From positions 93,012,641 to 93,076,640 of the forward strand of contig NC_081846.1 in NCBI RefSeq assembly GCF_963259705.1: DNA of 64,000 bases, read 5' to 3'. The position numbers were made by a program, and so were the translations under genes. Below are positions 44,335 to 57,500 of this stretch, piece after piece. This DNA comes from Myotis daubentonii. Its lineage: Eukaryota; Chordata; Mammalia; Chiroptera; Vespertilionidae. Under the pieces are notes generated by a model, which made no database searches, was not told the origin of the DNA, and worked only from the letters and a program-made list of their open reading frames with translations. The number at the start of each line of letters is the position of its first letter. Positions within the stretch are counted from its first letter, which is position 1.

Positions 44335-47300
44335 ATGACTACAAACAAGTACCTTTCAATAATAACTTTAAACGTAAACTGACTAAATGCTGCAACCAAA
44401 AGACATCGAGTGGCTGAATGGATAAAAAAACATGACCCATACATCTGCTGTCTACAAGACACCCACCTCATTAGAAGGGACACACACAGACTGAAAGTGA
44501 AGGGATGGAAAAATATCTTTCAGGCAAATGGAAAGGAAAAGAAACCTGGGGTAGCAATACTTATATTGGACAAAATAGACCTCAAAGTGAAGGCCATAAC
44601 AAGAGATAAGGAAGGCCACTTCATAATACTAAAGGGATCAATACAACAAGAAGATATAAGCCTGGTAATCATATATGCACCCAATGCTAGGAGCACCCAA
44701 ATTCATAAAAAAACTCCTGGAAGGTATCAAAGGAGAGATCGACAATAATACAATCATAGTAGAGGACTTTAATACACCACTGACAGCACTGGATAAGTCC
44801 TCTAGACAAACAATCAGCAAAGAAACAGCCTAAATGACTCACTAGATCAGATGGACTTAATAGACATCTCCAAAACACTTCACCTCAAAGCCACGGTATA
44901 AACATTCCATTCTGATGCTCATGGGACATATTCAAAAATAGACCATATATTGGGTCACAAGCAAAGTATCCCCAAATTCAAGAAGATTGAAATCATAAAG
45001 AGCATCTTCTCAGGCCAACATGGCATAATATTAGAAATAAACTACAATAAAAACAATCCCAAATATTCAAACACTTGGAAGCTGAATAGCATGTTATTAA
45101 ATATTGATTGGGTTAACAATGAGATCAAAGAAGAAATCAAAAACATCCTGGAAACTAATGCCAATGAAAACACAACAATCCAAAAAGTATGGGATACAAT
45201 GAAAGCATTCCTGAGAGGGAAGTTTATAGCTCTACAGGCCTATTTCAAAAAACAAGAAAAAATGGTAGTAAATCATCTACCTCTACAACTCAAAGAATTA
45301 GAAAGAGAGCAACAAGAAAACCCCAGAATGAGCAGAAGGAAGGAGATAATAAAGATTAGAGCAGAAATAAATGACAAAGAGACCAAAAAAAAAATACCAA
45401 AAATCAATGAAACCAAGAGCTGGTTCTTTGAAAGGATAAACAAATTTTAGACAAACCTCTAGCCAGACTCACCAAGAAGCAAAGAGAGAGGACCCAAATA
45501 AACAAAATCAGAAACGATAGAGGCGACATAACAACAGACCCCACAGAAATACAAATGATTGTTAAAAAATACTATGAAGAGCTCTACGCCAACAAATTAG
45601 ACAACCTGGAGGAAAAGGACAAATCCTAGAAAAATACAACATTACAAAACTCAATCAGGAAGAATCTAAAAATCTCAATAGGCCAATAACTATGGAAGAA
45701 ATTGAAGCAGTCATCAAAAAGCTTCCAGCAAACAAAAGTCCAGGAGCAGACGGCTTCACAGGGGAGTATTACCAAACATTCAAGGAAGAACTAAAACCTA
45801 CCCTCCTCAGACTACTACAAAAAATTCAAGAGGAAGGAACACTTCCAAGCTCATTCTATGAAGCCAGCATCACCCTAATACCAAAACCAGGTAAAGACAA
45901 CACAATGAAAGAGAATTAAAGGACAATGTCCCTCATATACATAGATGCCAAAATCCTCAACAAAATCTTTGCAAATCGGATCCAACAGTACATCAGAAAG
46001 ATCATACACCATGACCAAGTAGGATTTATCCCAGGGATGCAAGGATGGTACAATATCCGCAAATCAATAAACGTGATACATCACATAAACAAATTGAAAG
46101 AAAAAAACCACATGGTCATATCAACTGATGCAGAAAAAGCATTTGACAAAATCCAACACCCATTTTTGATAAAAACACTCAGTAAGGCGGGAGTAGAAGG
46201 ATCATACCTCAACATAATAAAAGCCATATATGTCAGGCCCACAGCCAACATCATACTCAATTGACAAAAACTAACACCATTTCACCTAAGAACAGGAACA
46301 AGACAGGGATGCCCACTTACACCACTCCTGTTCAACATAGTACTGGAAGTATTAGCCATCGCAATTAGGCAAGAAGAAGAAATAAAAGGCATCCAAATTG
46401 GAAAAGAGGAAGTAAAACTATCCTTATTTGCAGAGGACATACATACAAAACCCTAGAGACTCCATCAAAAAGCTACTAGACTTAATACATGAATTTGGCA
46501 ATGTAGCAGGATACAAAATTAACCCCAAGAAATCTGAGGCATTTCTATACACCAATAGTGAACTTTCAGAAAGAGAGATTATAAAAATATTCCCGTTTAT
46601 CATCGCACCAAAAAAATTAAGATACCTAGGAATAAACTTTTTTTTTATTCCTTAAAGTATTACAAAGGGTATTACATATGTATCCATTTTATCCCCCCGC
46701 CCTAGACAGTCCCCTAGCCTCCCCTATCACCCAGTGTCTTATGTCCATTGGTTATGCTTATATGCATGCATACAAGTCCTTTAGTTGATCTCTTACCCCC
46801 CTACCTCCTGCCCCCCAACCCTCCCCGGCCTTCCCGCTGCAGTTTGACAATGTGTTTGAGGCAGCTCTGCCTCTGTATCTATTATTGTTCAAAAGTTTAT
46901 AATGGTCTCTATTGTCCATGAATGAGTGAGATCATGTGGTATTTTTCCTTTATTGACTGGCTTATTTCACTTAACATAATGCTCTCCAGTTCCATCCATG
47001 ACGTTGCAAATGGTAAGAGTTCCTTCCTTTTTACAGCAGCATAGTATTCCTAGGAATAAACTTAACTAAAGAGGTAAAAGACCTCTACTCAGAAAACTAC
47101 AGGACGTTGAAAAAAGATATAGAGGAAGACATAAACAAATGGAAGAACATACCGTGTTCATGGATTGGTAGAATCAACATCATTAAAATGTCCATACTAT
47201 CCAAAGCAATCTATAAATTCAACACACTTCCCATTAAAATACCAATGGCATACTTCACAGATCTAGAACTAACTCTCCAAAAATTCATCTGGAATAAAAA

Positions 47301-48571
47301 AGACCCTGAACAGATGCAGCAATCCTGAGAAAGAACAAAGTAGGTGGGATCTCAATACCAGATATCAAGATGTATTACAAAGCCACTGTTCTCAAAACTG
47401 CCTGGTACTGGCACAAGAACAGGCATATAGATCAATGGAATAGAATAGAGAGTCCAGAAATCTGCCCAAACCAATATGCTCAATCAATATTTGACAAAGG
47501 AGGCAAGAACATACAATGGAGGCAAGACAGTCTCTTCAATAAATGGTATTGGGAAAATTGGACAAATATATGCAAGAAAATGAAACTAGACCACCAACTT
47601 ACATCATACACAAAAATAAACTCAAAATGGATAAAGGACTTAAATGTACAACAGGAAACCATAAAAACTCTAGAAGAATCTAAAGGCACCAAAATCTCAG
47701 ACATATGCCGAAGCAATTTCTTCACTGATACAGCTCGTAGGGCACTTGAAACTAAGGAGAAAATAAACAAATGGGACTACATCAAAATAAAGCTTCTGTA
47801 CAGCAAAAGAAACCATCAACAAAACAACAAGAAAACACAGTACGTGGGAAAACATATTTGCCAATGTCATATCGGAAAAGGTCCTAATCTCCAAAATTTA
47901 TGGGGAACTCATACAACTTAACAAAAGGAAGATAAACAATCCAATCAAAAAATGGACAAAGGTTCTAAATAGACACCTTTCAAAAGAGGACATTCAGAAA
48001 GCCAAGAGACATATGAAAACATGCTCAACGTCACTAATCATCTGAGAGATGCAAATCAAAACAACAATGAGGTACCATCTTACACCTGTCAGACTGGCTA
48101 TCATCAACAAATCAACAAAGGACAAGTGCTGGAGAGGATGTGGAGAAAAAGGAACACTCGTGCACTGCTGGTGGGAATGCAGACTGGGGCAGCCACTATG
48201 GAAGACAGTATGGAGTTTCCTCAAAAAACTGAAAATGGAACTCCCATTTGACCCTGTGATCCCACTTCTAGGAATATATCCCAAGAAACCAGAAACACCA
48301 ATCAGAAAGGATATATGCACCCCTCTGTTCATAGCAGCACAATTCACTATAGCTAGGATCTGGAAACAGCCTAAGTGCCCATCAGCAGATGAATGGATTA
48401 GAAAACTAGAAAACTGTGGTACATCTACACGATGGAATACTATGCTGCTGTAAAAAAGAAGGAACTCTTACCATTTGCAACGGCATGGATGGAATTGGAG
48501 AACATTATACTAAGTGAAATAAGCCAGTCAATGAAGGAAATATACCACATGATCTCACTCATTCATGGGTA
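44335..48571 (+). pseudogene. L1#2 ORF2, broken and interrupted
   Basis: It starts MTTNKYLSIITLNVN. The endonuclease region runs to about 45000 (CCLQDTHLIRRDTHR, with E to D in the QETH motif). The RT region is 45690-46660 ([28 protein letters not shown]). The catalytic box reads FAED and is followed by an 8-base deletion. The frame is interrupted by an inserted reversed L1 3' end, then resumes at 47049. The zinc-knuckle region [16 protein letters not shown] is at 48127-48175. Multiple stops and frameshifts make it inactive. Confidence 0.87.
46640..47048 (-). mobile_element. 5'-truncated L1 3' end inserted inside L1#2
   Basis: The inserted piece is an L1 3' end in reverse (poly-T at left, then TATTACATATGTATCC and the L1 3' UTR). 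It closely resembles 17045-17460. Perfect 15-bp duplications CCTAGGAATAAACTT lie at 46625-46639 and 47049-47063, interrupting ORF2. Confidence 0.93.
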
Positions 48572-48849
48572 ATAGAGGCCATTATAAACTTCTGAACAAT
48601 AATAGATACAGATGCAGAGCAGCCTCAAATAGATTGTGAAACTGCAGTGGGAAGGCTGGGGAGGGTTGGGGGGCAGGAGGGAGGGGGGTAAGAGATCAAC
48701 CAAAGGACTTGTATGCATGCATATAAGCATAACCAATGGACATAAGACACTGGGTGGTAGGGGAGGCCAGGGGACTGTCAAGGGTGGGGGGGGAAAAGAG
48801 ACACATATGTAATACCCCTTGTAATACTGTAAGCAATAAAAAAAATGAA

Positions 48850-48901
48850 ACAACTAATGAATGCATAAATAAGTGGAACAACAAACTGATGTTTCTCTCT
48901 C

Positions 48902-48979
<78 letters not shown>

Positions 48980-48985
48980 ATACCT
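48850..48985 (+). mobile_element. SINE 3' end with (TC)n and (AAAT)n
   Basis: AATGAATGCATAAATAAGTGGAACAACAAACTGATGTTTCTCTCTCCC is the 3' part of a tRNA-derived bat SINE. It is followed by about 20 TC repeats and a run of AAAT units. The tRNA head is missing. Confidence 0.75.
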
Positions 48986-49251
48986 CTGTTCCTGAATCTT
49001 CCTTCGACGTTAGTACTATCTTTAGTTAATCTTCGTATCTCCTTGTTGTAGTTCACTTAAAAGATAAAAAGTAATGGCAATACATTATTCTTTCTATTTT
49101 CTCATTTATTCATCAAGTATGACTACCTATTATATGCCAGAGGCTGTTCTGGTTACTGAGCATATAGAAGAGACTAAAACAGACCAATAAATTCTTGCCC
49201 CATAAAACTTACATTTTCATGGTTTAAATTTTTTCCAGTTTTATTGAGCTA

Positions 49252-50126
49252 CTAGGGGCCCAGTGCACAAAATTCGTGCACTGGGTGTGTGTGGGGGGGA
49301 GTGTCCCTCAGCCCAGCCTGCCCCCTCTCACATACTGGGAGCCCTCAGGCGTTGACCCCCATCACCCTCCACTCGCAGGATCGGCCCCCTGCCCAGGCCT
49401 GACGCCTCTGACAGAGGTGTCAGGCCTGGGCAGGAGACCCTCATTTCCCCCCATCACTGGTTCTGCCCCTAGCCCAGGCCTGATGCCTCTGGCCCAGGTG
49501 TCAGGCCTGGGCAGGGGACCCCCAGACCCCTCTGATTGCTGGCTCTGCCCCTTGCCCAGGCCTGATGCCTCGGCCAGAGGCGTAGACCCCCATCACCCTC
49601 CGATCGCCTGATCGGCCCCTTGCCCAGGCCTCTGGCAGAGGTGTCAGGCTTGGACAGGGGACCCCCATCTCCCCCCTATCACTGGCTCTGACCCCCACCC
49701 AGGACTGAGGCCTCTGGCCCAGGAATCATGCCTGGGCAGGGGAACCCCATCTCCCTCTGATCGCTTGCTCCACACCCCGCCCAACTTGACACCTCTGACC
49801 CAGGCTTCAGGCCTGGGCAAGGGGACCATCATATCCCTCCAATCCCCAGTTCTGCCCCCCGCCCAGGCCTGATGCCTCGGCCAGAGGAGTTGACCCTCAT
49901 CACCCTCTGATCACCAATCACCCGATCGGCCCCTTGACCATGCCTGAGGCCTCCGGCAGAGGTGTCAGGCCTGGGCAGGGGATCCCCAGCTCCCCGCATT
50001 TGCAGGCTCCGCCAAGGCCCAGGTCTAACACCTCTGGCCAAGGCATTAGGCCTGGGCAGGGGACTCCCAGCTCCCCGCGATCTCCCGCTCTGCCCCTGCC
50101 CAGGCCTGACACCTCTGGCCAAGGCA
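49252..50126 (-). mobile_element. HeliBat 3' part with palindromic minisatellite
   Basis: The minus-strand 3' end is the hairpin CAGTGCACGAATTTTGTGCACTGGGCCCCTAG (49283-49252). The rest is a minisatellite and no TCCTAT-type 5' end was found, so the 5' end is lost at about 50126. It abuts an old L1 fragment. Confidence 0.8.
49391..50126. repeat. ~85-100-bp minisatellite with a palindrome in each unit
   Basis: Each unit contains GCCCAGGCCTGACGCCTCTG, a short gap, and its near-perfect inverted copy CAGAGGTGTCAGGCCTGGGC (first instance 49391-49431). A spacer resembling GGGGACCCCCATCACCCTCCGATCGC follows. About nine units are present, some with only one arm. Confidence 0.85.
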
Positions 50127-50127
50127 T

Positions 50128-50240
50128 TATCACATTGATTAATTTTTCATATTTATTCCCGCATCCAAGGAATAAACCCCACTTAGTCAGGATGTATAAT
50201 CCTCTCAAAGTGCTGTTGCATTCAAACTGCTAACGTCTCT
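50128..50240 (-). mobile_element. Old L1 ORF2 fragment
   Basis: The reverse complement matches the [12 protein letters not shown] region in degenerate form (CCGCATCCAAGGAATAAACCCCACTTAGTCAGG..). It is about 110 bases long. Confidence 0.65.
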
Positions 50241-50650
50241 ACATTGTTTCAATTTTAGTATGTGGGCTGCCAAAGCAAAAATTCCAAGTGGCTTTATTTT
50301 TGTAACAGGGCACAATGCACTCTGAATTTTATAATACACGTTGGATTTCAGTTATCAACGAGCAAATGCCTCAAGGAGCAAGCAGCTTTTCCCCTGCTTG
50401 GAGCATTAACAAAAATGAAGACACACTTGCGACTTCTGATCCTTTTCTTTGCAGACTTGGCATCACCTCCTACACACATACCTCAATGGAATGGAAGGCG
50501 CTGTGCAACAATTTGACCCACGGCAGCATCCATATTTGCCGCTGCCACGATACCGTCTGGAACTTGCTTGTAAATACACCAACATGGCTGAAAACCAGTA
50601 AGATGTACTGGGAATTCAGTTCTCCTCCAACGGACGCAATAATTCGCCCT
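50241..50650. other. Unassigned DNA upstream of CpG island
   Basis: It contains a 114-codon plus-strand frame (50315-50659) and an overlapping 84-codon frame (50262-50516) without recognisable domains. No repeat family was identified. It could be conserved flanking DNA of the CpG-rich segment; not proven. Confidence 0.3.
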
Positions 50651-50689
50651 GTAGCATAAAGCCTGGCCCCAGGAGCCTGGTAATGTGCT

Positions 50690-51340
50690 GGTGTGCGGGG
50701 CGGGGCGTGGCCGGGACACGCTGGCTGCTAGATGCGGGCATTCACCAGGCACGTGGGAGCGTGAAGTCCACGGTTCTTTAGGGGGAAAGTTCCAGGGACC
50801 AAACTTTTGGAAACCGGCAACCGCTCCTGGGACGGAATTTCTGCTTCTGTTTCACAAACCTCGGCCTTGCTGGGCCGGGCCCAGAGCTGGGCAAGAGTAA
50901 GGGTTTACCTAGGGATGGCCTGTCCACTTCCCGGAAGCCTCCTGCTGGCCGCGGCCCAAGCAGCAGGACACGGAGGAGGATGAGAATCACTCCACAGGGC
51001 GCGGATCCAGGAGGAAATAAAACCCAAAGCCATCCCTGAGGAAAGTCCGCGCCCGCTTAAAGGAACTGACCCTCGCCCTCCCCTCCAGTGCAGCGCCAGC
51101 ATCCCCCAGCTGCGCCTCGCAGCCTCGCGATGACGCATGCGCCCCGCGCAGCTAAACGCCCTCTGTGCTCGCCTCTGCGCCTGCGCAGCCTGGGTCTCCA
51201 GCCTCTTCCCCCGCGTGGGGGGCTGGTGGCGGCCGCGGACCCGAGTGCGCTGCTTGGTTGCACCCCCAGTGGGTAGCTTCCCGGCAGGCGGTGCTCCGGC
51301 CCAGAGGGAAAGGGGAACCTGCAGACCAGAGCCCATGTCT
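50690..51340. promoter_or_regulatory. CpG island, probable promoter of an unidentified transcript
   Basis: CpG density is high between about 50690 and 51340 and peaks at 51100-51260, whereas most of the window is CpG-poor. GATGACGCATGCGCCCCGCGC and CTGCGCCTGCGCAGC (51129-51190) resemble CRE and NRF1 (GCGCATGCGC-type) sites common in housekeeping promoters. GGCGGGGCG-like boxes lie at 50698-50706. Many long frames on both strands (143, 113, 111 codons) are the usual result of high GC. No exon or gene could be identified, so direction is unknown. Confidence 0.5.
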
Positions 51341-51516
51341 CCGGCCTTGTCCGCGCATCCTTTTGTTTTACCCCAGGATGCTCAGGCGCCACTGCCTCTC
51401 CTGTTCTCCAGTATCTGCCAAGCAGCTGGAAGTCCTCTCTCAGGGAATTTTTAACTTGTTTGGAGGCAGCCTCGGTGCGGGGTTCCTTTTTTTATTTTTT
51501 GTTTAATCTAGAAACA

Positions 51517-51680
51517 TCCAGGGCGGCCCTGGTCGGGTAGTGCAGTTGGTCCTCCCCATCCAAGTTGGCAGTTGGATCCCAGTCAGGGCACAAAGAAGAA
51601 TCCACCAACGACGAATGCATAACTAGAGCAACAAGTCCGCGTCTCTCTCTCAGATCAACACATTTTTTAAAAAACAAAAA
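51517..51680 (+). mobile_element. Older tRNA-derived bat SINE
   Basis: GGCCCTGGTCGGGTAGTGCAGTTGG (A-box region) and GGATCCCAGTCAGGGCAC are visible. ATCCACCAACGACGAATGCATAACTAGAGCAACAAG, a TCTCTCTC run and an A-rich tail follow. Confidence 0.8.
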
Positions 51681-52103
51681 TTTTTAAGAATGTTTACAGA
51701 AGCATCCCGGACCTGAGGGACGCCTCAAATGTCATTTCTTCAATAGGAAACTGAATTATACAGTTGAGTGATACTTTGCAGCAAGGATGTAAAAGAGGAA
51801 CTCTCCCCCCCCCCCCCCACGTTTACATATGCATATACACAGGGTAATCTCAAAGAATGAACCAGCAACTGCTAACTGATCAGAGTGGGTGGGTTTTGGG
51901 GGGAGGGGGGAGGAGGGTTGTATTGTTTTAAGTTTGTCCAATGCGCATGGATTGTTTTGTAAATGTTTGAATGTTTGACTCCATCAAAATGTAGACACCA
52001 AGGAAATTCGGAAATTTAAGAAGTCTGAGTAGAATTGAGTAATGCTTGATAGAATATGTATGTTTGAAGAAGAAATGTCTTGTGTAACCCAAAAAAAAAA
52101 AAA
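51681..52103. other. Unassigned DNA ending in an A13 tract
   Basis: It holds a C13 run (51808) and a G-rich patch (51896-51918). It ends CTTGTGTAACCC(A)13 immediately before L1#3 sequence. The A tract could be the tail of an older insertion. No gene. Confidence 0.35.
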
Positions 52104-53531
52104 TCAGGACTGTGGTTTACAACACGGAGGAACAGTGTATCGCAGGGAAATTCAACACTCTCCTGAATACCTGGCAGGACTAAGGCAAGCCAGACTGAAG
52201 AGCAGAAGAACCAAAGGACCTTCACTACTGCAATTTTTTTTTTTTCACCTTTTAACTAAGAAACCAATTTTTTTTCTTCTTTTTCCATCTCCTGATTTTA
52301 CCCTTTTAATTACTACATTTTTATTTTTAACCAGTATTATTACTGCTACCATTTTACCATTTTTTTAATGCTATTTTTTTTTCTCTTTATTTTATTTTGG
52401 GATTAGTGTTCTCCACTCTATTTTCATCATTCCTTTAGCATCAATTTTCCCTACCTCAATTTTACCTCTATGCTAAAACCCTTGATCTCACTTTTCCCCT
52501 TTTGTTGTCCTGTATCTTTTACCCTAGTCCTGCTTTAGATTTTCCTGAATCCTTCTTTTTTCACCCTGTCAAAATTTCACCATACTTATAAATCCTATTT
52601 CCACTCCACTGCTCTAAATCTTTATACACCTATCCCTTATCTTTCTTCACTATCCAAAATTTTTTATCTTCTTTTATCTTTCTAGTGTTTTCTTGCTGTT
52701 TGCTTGATTGTTGAGGATATTATTTTTTGTTGTGTGTGTGTGTATGTGTGTGTGTTTGGTTTTTAGGACTGGTTGTGAGGTTGTTTGCTTTTTCATTTTA
52801 TTTTTTTTTCTGCTGGTTTTTCCCTCCATACACCCCCCCAGCACCCCCCACCCACCCACCACCGGTTATTCTTGTGCTTCTGTTTTCCCTTGCCTCTCTT
52901 GATATTATTGGTTATTTGTAGTTTGCATTCATTTCCAGGAATCTGGTGCTGGAATGTTTTGGGATTAGTGGCGGTTTGATCGTAGTTTTCTCCTCATATA
53001 AATAGTCTCTTTTCTTCTTCTACTTCATTCTCTCTTTTCGCTCTTTTTTTTTTTCTTTTTCCACCCTCCGTTTTCCCAATATCATTTTTTCATTCCTTTT
53101 TTTCCTTAATATTATTTTATTTTCTTTTTTATCTTTTTCTATTCTTACTTCCTTATCCCCTAATACTGTTAATTCTGGTGGTCACCTTTATTTGGGGTTA
53201 TTAATATCGTGAATATATTTGTGTTCAGTGCCTGGTACGTGGTTCCTTGTTGTGTTGTATTATGTGCCCTTACATCAACGCAGCAGATCCAAGCAACAGC
53301 ATCCTCCTGATTACCACACCCTCTGAGGAACAGCACCTGTACGTGATGCATGCCCCACCAGCCAGAAGAGCCACCACAGCTGTGAACAACACCCACCAGA
53401 GGAGCTGTTGCCAACTGAGGAGCAACGGCTACTGCAACCACCCGAGGAGCAACCACAGCCCAAGGAGCCACTGCCACCCATGGAGCAGCCACTGAACTAC
53501 ACAACCTGTAGTTATAACACTGAGATCAAAC

Positions 53532-54457
53532 ATGGGTAGACAAAGAAACCCCCAAAGGAAAAAAAAGGAGGACTCGCCAGAAAAGCAGCTAAGTGATAAA
53601 GAGGGATACAACATGACAGAAAAAGAATTCAGAATAAGAGTACTAGAGTGCATAAACGAGATGGAGGAATAAATCAACAACATATGTAAGAAGCAAGAAG
53701 AAACAGATGAAAAAAATCAACTACTTATGCAAGAAGCAAGAAGAAACTGATGAAAATCAACAACTTAAATAAGACCCAAGAAGAAATGAAGAGCGATATA
53801 GCTGCAATAAAAAACATCATTGAAAGTATCAACAGTAGACTAGGAGAAGCGGAGGACCGAATTAGTGAATTAGAATACAAAGAAGCAAAACGCACTCAAA
53901 CTGTACTGCAATAGGAGAAAAAAATTAAAAGACAGGAGGAGAGCCAATGGGAGCTTTGGGACAACATGAAACGAAACAACATATGAATAATAGGTGTGCC
54001 AGAACAACAAAAAGAGGAACAAGGATTAGAAAACCTATTTGAAGAAATAATATCAGAAAACTTCCCTGAGGTGGGTAAGAAAAAAGTCACACAAGTGCAG
54101 AGTCCCAAACAAGGTGAACTCGAAAAGACCCACACCAAGACACATCATAATTACCATATCAAATGTTCAGGACAAAGAGAGAATCTTACAGGCTGCAAGA
54201 GAAAGACAGAAAGTTATATACAAGGGATCTCCCACTAGATTATCAAATGATTTCTCAACAGAAACACACCAGGCCAGAAAAGGATGGAAATTTACAAAGT
54301 GATGCAAAGCAAAGGACTGAATCCAAGAATACTCTATCCAGCAAGGCCATCATTCAAACTTGAAGGGGAAATAAGAAGCTTCACAGACAAAAAAAGGTTA
54401 AGGGAGTTTATCACCACCAAGCCAGCAATGCAAGGAATGCTAAAGGGACTGCTGTAA
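53532..54457 (+). pseudogene. L1#3 ORF1, broken
   Basis: It starts MGRQRNPQRK and ends TAA at 54455. A stop lies at 53669 (GAGGAATAAATC). Two copies of the 14-residue coiled-coil repeat are present, with frame breaks between them (about 53671-53770). RRM residues follow at about 53990-54090 (EEQGLENLFEEIISENFPEVGKK). Confidence 0.85.
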
Positions 54458-54507
54458 AAAGAAGAAATAAAAATCTCAGAAAGAAAACAGCCACACACAA
54501 AAAAGAA

Positions 54508-57500
54508 TTGGCTACAAACAAGTACCTTTCAATAATAAGTTTAAACGTAAACAGACTAAATGCTCCCACCAAAAGACATCAAGTGGCTGAATGGATAAAA
54601 GAACATGACCCATACATTTGCTGTCTACAAGAGACCCACCTCATTAGAAGGGACTCACAAGAGATTGAAAGTGTAGGGATGGAAAAATATCTTTCAGGCA
54701 AATGAAAAAGAAAAGAAAGCTGGGGTAGCAATACTTATATCCGACTAAATAGACCTCAAAGTGAAGGCCATAACAAGAGATAAGGAAGGGCACTTCATAA
54801 TACTAAAGTGATCAATACAACAAGAAGATATAACCCTGATAAACATATATGCACCCAATGCAGGAGAACGCAAATACATAAAAAAAGTCCTGGAAGATAT
54901 CAAAGGAGAGACCGACAAAAATACAGTCATAGTAGAGGACTTTAATACACCACTGACATCACTGGATAAATCCTCTAGACAAACACTCAGCAAAGAAACA
55001 GCAATTCTCAATGACTCACTAGATCAGATGGACTTAATTGACATCTTCGGAACGCTTCACCCCTAGCCATGTAGTATACATTCTACTCAAGGGCTCAGAA
55101 GACACACTCAAAAATAGACCACATATTGGGTCACAAACAAAGTCTCCCCAAACTCAAGAAGATTCAAATCATACCAAGCATCTTTTCAGACCACGGTAGC
55201 ATAATATTAGAAATAAGCTACAATAAAAACAACCCCAAATACTCAAACACTTGGAAGCTGAATAGCATGTTATTATATATTGATTGGGTTACCAATGAGA
55301 TCAAAGAATAAATTAAAAACATCCTGGAAACTAATGACAATGAAAACACAACAATCCAAAATGTATGGGACGCAATGAAACCAGTCCTGAGAGGGAAGTT
55401 TATAGCCCTACAGGCCTATCACAAAAAAAAAAAACACAAGAAGAAATGGTAGCAAATCATCTAACTCTATACCTCAAAGAATTAGAAAGAGAGCAACAAG
55501 AAAACCCCAGAGTGAGCAGAAGGAAGGAGATAATAAAGATTAGAGCAGAAATAAATGACATAGAGACCAAAAAAACAATACAGAAAATCAAGGAAACCAA
55601 GAGCTGGTTCTTTGAAAGGATAAACAAAATTGACAAACATCTAGCCAGACTCACCAAGAAGCAAAGAGAGAGGACCCAAATAAACAAAATCAGAAACGGT
55701 AGAGGCAAAATAACAACAGACCCCACAGAAATACAAATGCTTGTTAAAAAATACTATGGACAGCTCTACTCCAACAAACTAGACAACCTGGAGGAAAAGG
55801 ACAAATTCCTGGAAAAATACAACATTCCAAAACTCATTCAGGAAGAATATAAAAATCTCAATAGGCCAATAACTATGGAAGAAATTGAAGCAGTCATCAA
55901 AAAGCTTCCAGCAAACAAAAATCCCGGAGCAGACGGCTTCACAGGGGAGTTTTACTAAACATTCAAGGAAGAACTAAAACCTACCCTCCTCAGACTACTA
56001 AAAAAAATTTAAGAGGAAGGAACACTTCCAAGCTCATTTTATGAAGCCAGCATCACCCTAATACCAAAACCAGGTAAAAACAACACAATGAAAGAGAATT
56101 ACAAGCCAATATCCCTCATGAACATAGATGCCAAAATCCTCAACAAAATCTTAGCAAATAGGATCCAGCAGTACATCAGAAAGATCATACACCATGACCA
56201 AGTAGGATTTATCCCAGGGATGCAAGGATGGTACAGTATCTGCAAATCAATAAACGTGATACATCACATAAACAAATTGAAAGAAATAAACCATAGTCAT
56301 ACCAATTGATGTAGAAAAAGCATTTGACAAAATCCAACACCCATTTTTGATAAAAAATCTCAGCAAGGTGGAAATAGAAGGTTCATACCTCAACAAAACA
56401 AAAGCCATACATGACAGGCCCACCGCCAACATCATACTCAATTGACAAAAACTAAAACCATTTTCCCTAAGGACAGGAACAAGTCAGGGATGCCCACTCT
56501 CACCACTCCTGTTCAACATAGTACTGGAAGTATTAGCCATTGCAATTAGACAAGAAGAAGAAATAAAAGGCATCCAAATTGGAAAAGAGGAAGTAAAACT
56601 GTCCTTATTTGCAGATGACATGATATTATACATACAAAACCCTAGAGACTCCATCAAAAAGCTACTAGACTTAATACATGAATTTGGCAATGTAGCAGGA
56701 TACAAAATTAACCCCAAGAAATCTGAGGCATTTCTATACACCAACAGTGAACTTTCAGAAAGAGAGACTAAAAAAACAATCCCATTTACCATCGCACCAA
56801 AAAAATTAAGCTACCTAGGAATAAACTTAACTAAAGAGGTAAAAGACCTCTACTCAGAAAACTACAGGACATTGAAAAAAGAGATAGAGGAAGACATAAA
56901 CAAATGGAAGAACATACTGTGTTCATGGATTGGTAGAATCAACATCATTAAAATGTCCATACTACCTCAAGCAATCTATAAATTCAACACACTTCCCATT
57001 AAAATACCAATGTCATACTTCACAGATCTAGAACTAACTCTCCAAAAATTCATCTGAAATAAAAAAGACCCTGAATAGCTGTATCAATCCTGAGAAAGAA
57101 CAAAGTAGGGGTGATCTCAATACCAGATATCAAGTTGTATTACAAAGCCACTGTTCTCAAAACTGCCTGGTACTGGCACAAGAACAGAAGTATAGATCAA
57201 TGGAATAGAATAGAGAGCCCAGAAATTGGCCCGAAACAATATGCTCAATTAATATTGGACAAAGGAGGCAAGAACATACAATGGAGTCTAGACAGTCTCT
57301 TCAATAAATGGTGTTGGGAAAATTGGACAAATATATGCAAGAAAATGAAACTAGACCTCTAATATACAGCATACACAAAAATAAACTCAAAATGGATAAA
57401 GGACTTAAATGTATGACAGGAAACTATTAAAACTCTAGAAGAATCCAAAGGCACCAAAATCTCAGACATATGCCGAAGCAATTTCTTCACTGATACAGAT

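Larger units (their letters stand above)
40932..48846 (+). mobile_element. Full-length L1 (L1#2), plus strand
   Basis: The 5' end carries the CAAGATGGTGGCGATATAGG start typical of L1 promoters (YY1-type site). The 5' UTR is about 2.45 kb, with a (TG)n run at 42556-42614 and pyrimidine-rich tracts. ORF1, ORF2, a G-rich 3' UTR and AGCAATAAAA near 48834 follow. The ORFs are broken. A reversed L1 3' end is inserted at 46640-47048. The 5' flank is the old L1; the 3' flank is different DNA. Confidence 0.9.

Noticed and set aside
51057..51506. Overlapping 100-140-codon frames on both strands in the CpG island
   Set aside because: High GC removes stop codons. No recognisable protein, splice pattern or codon bias favours one frame.
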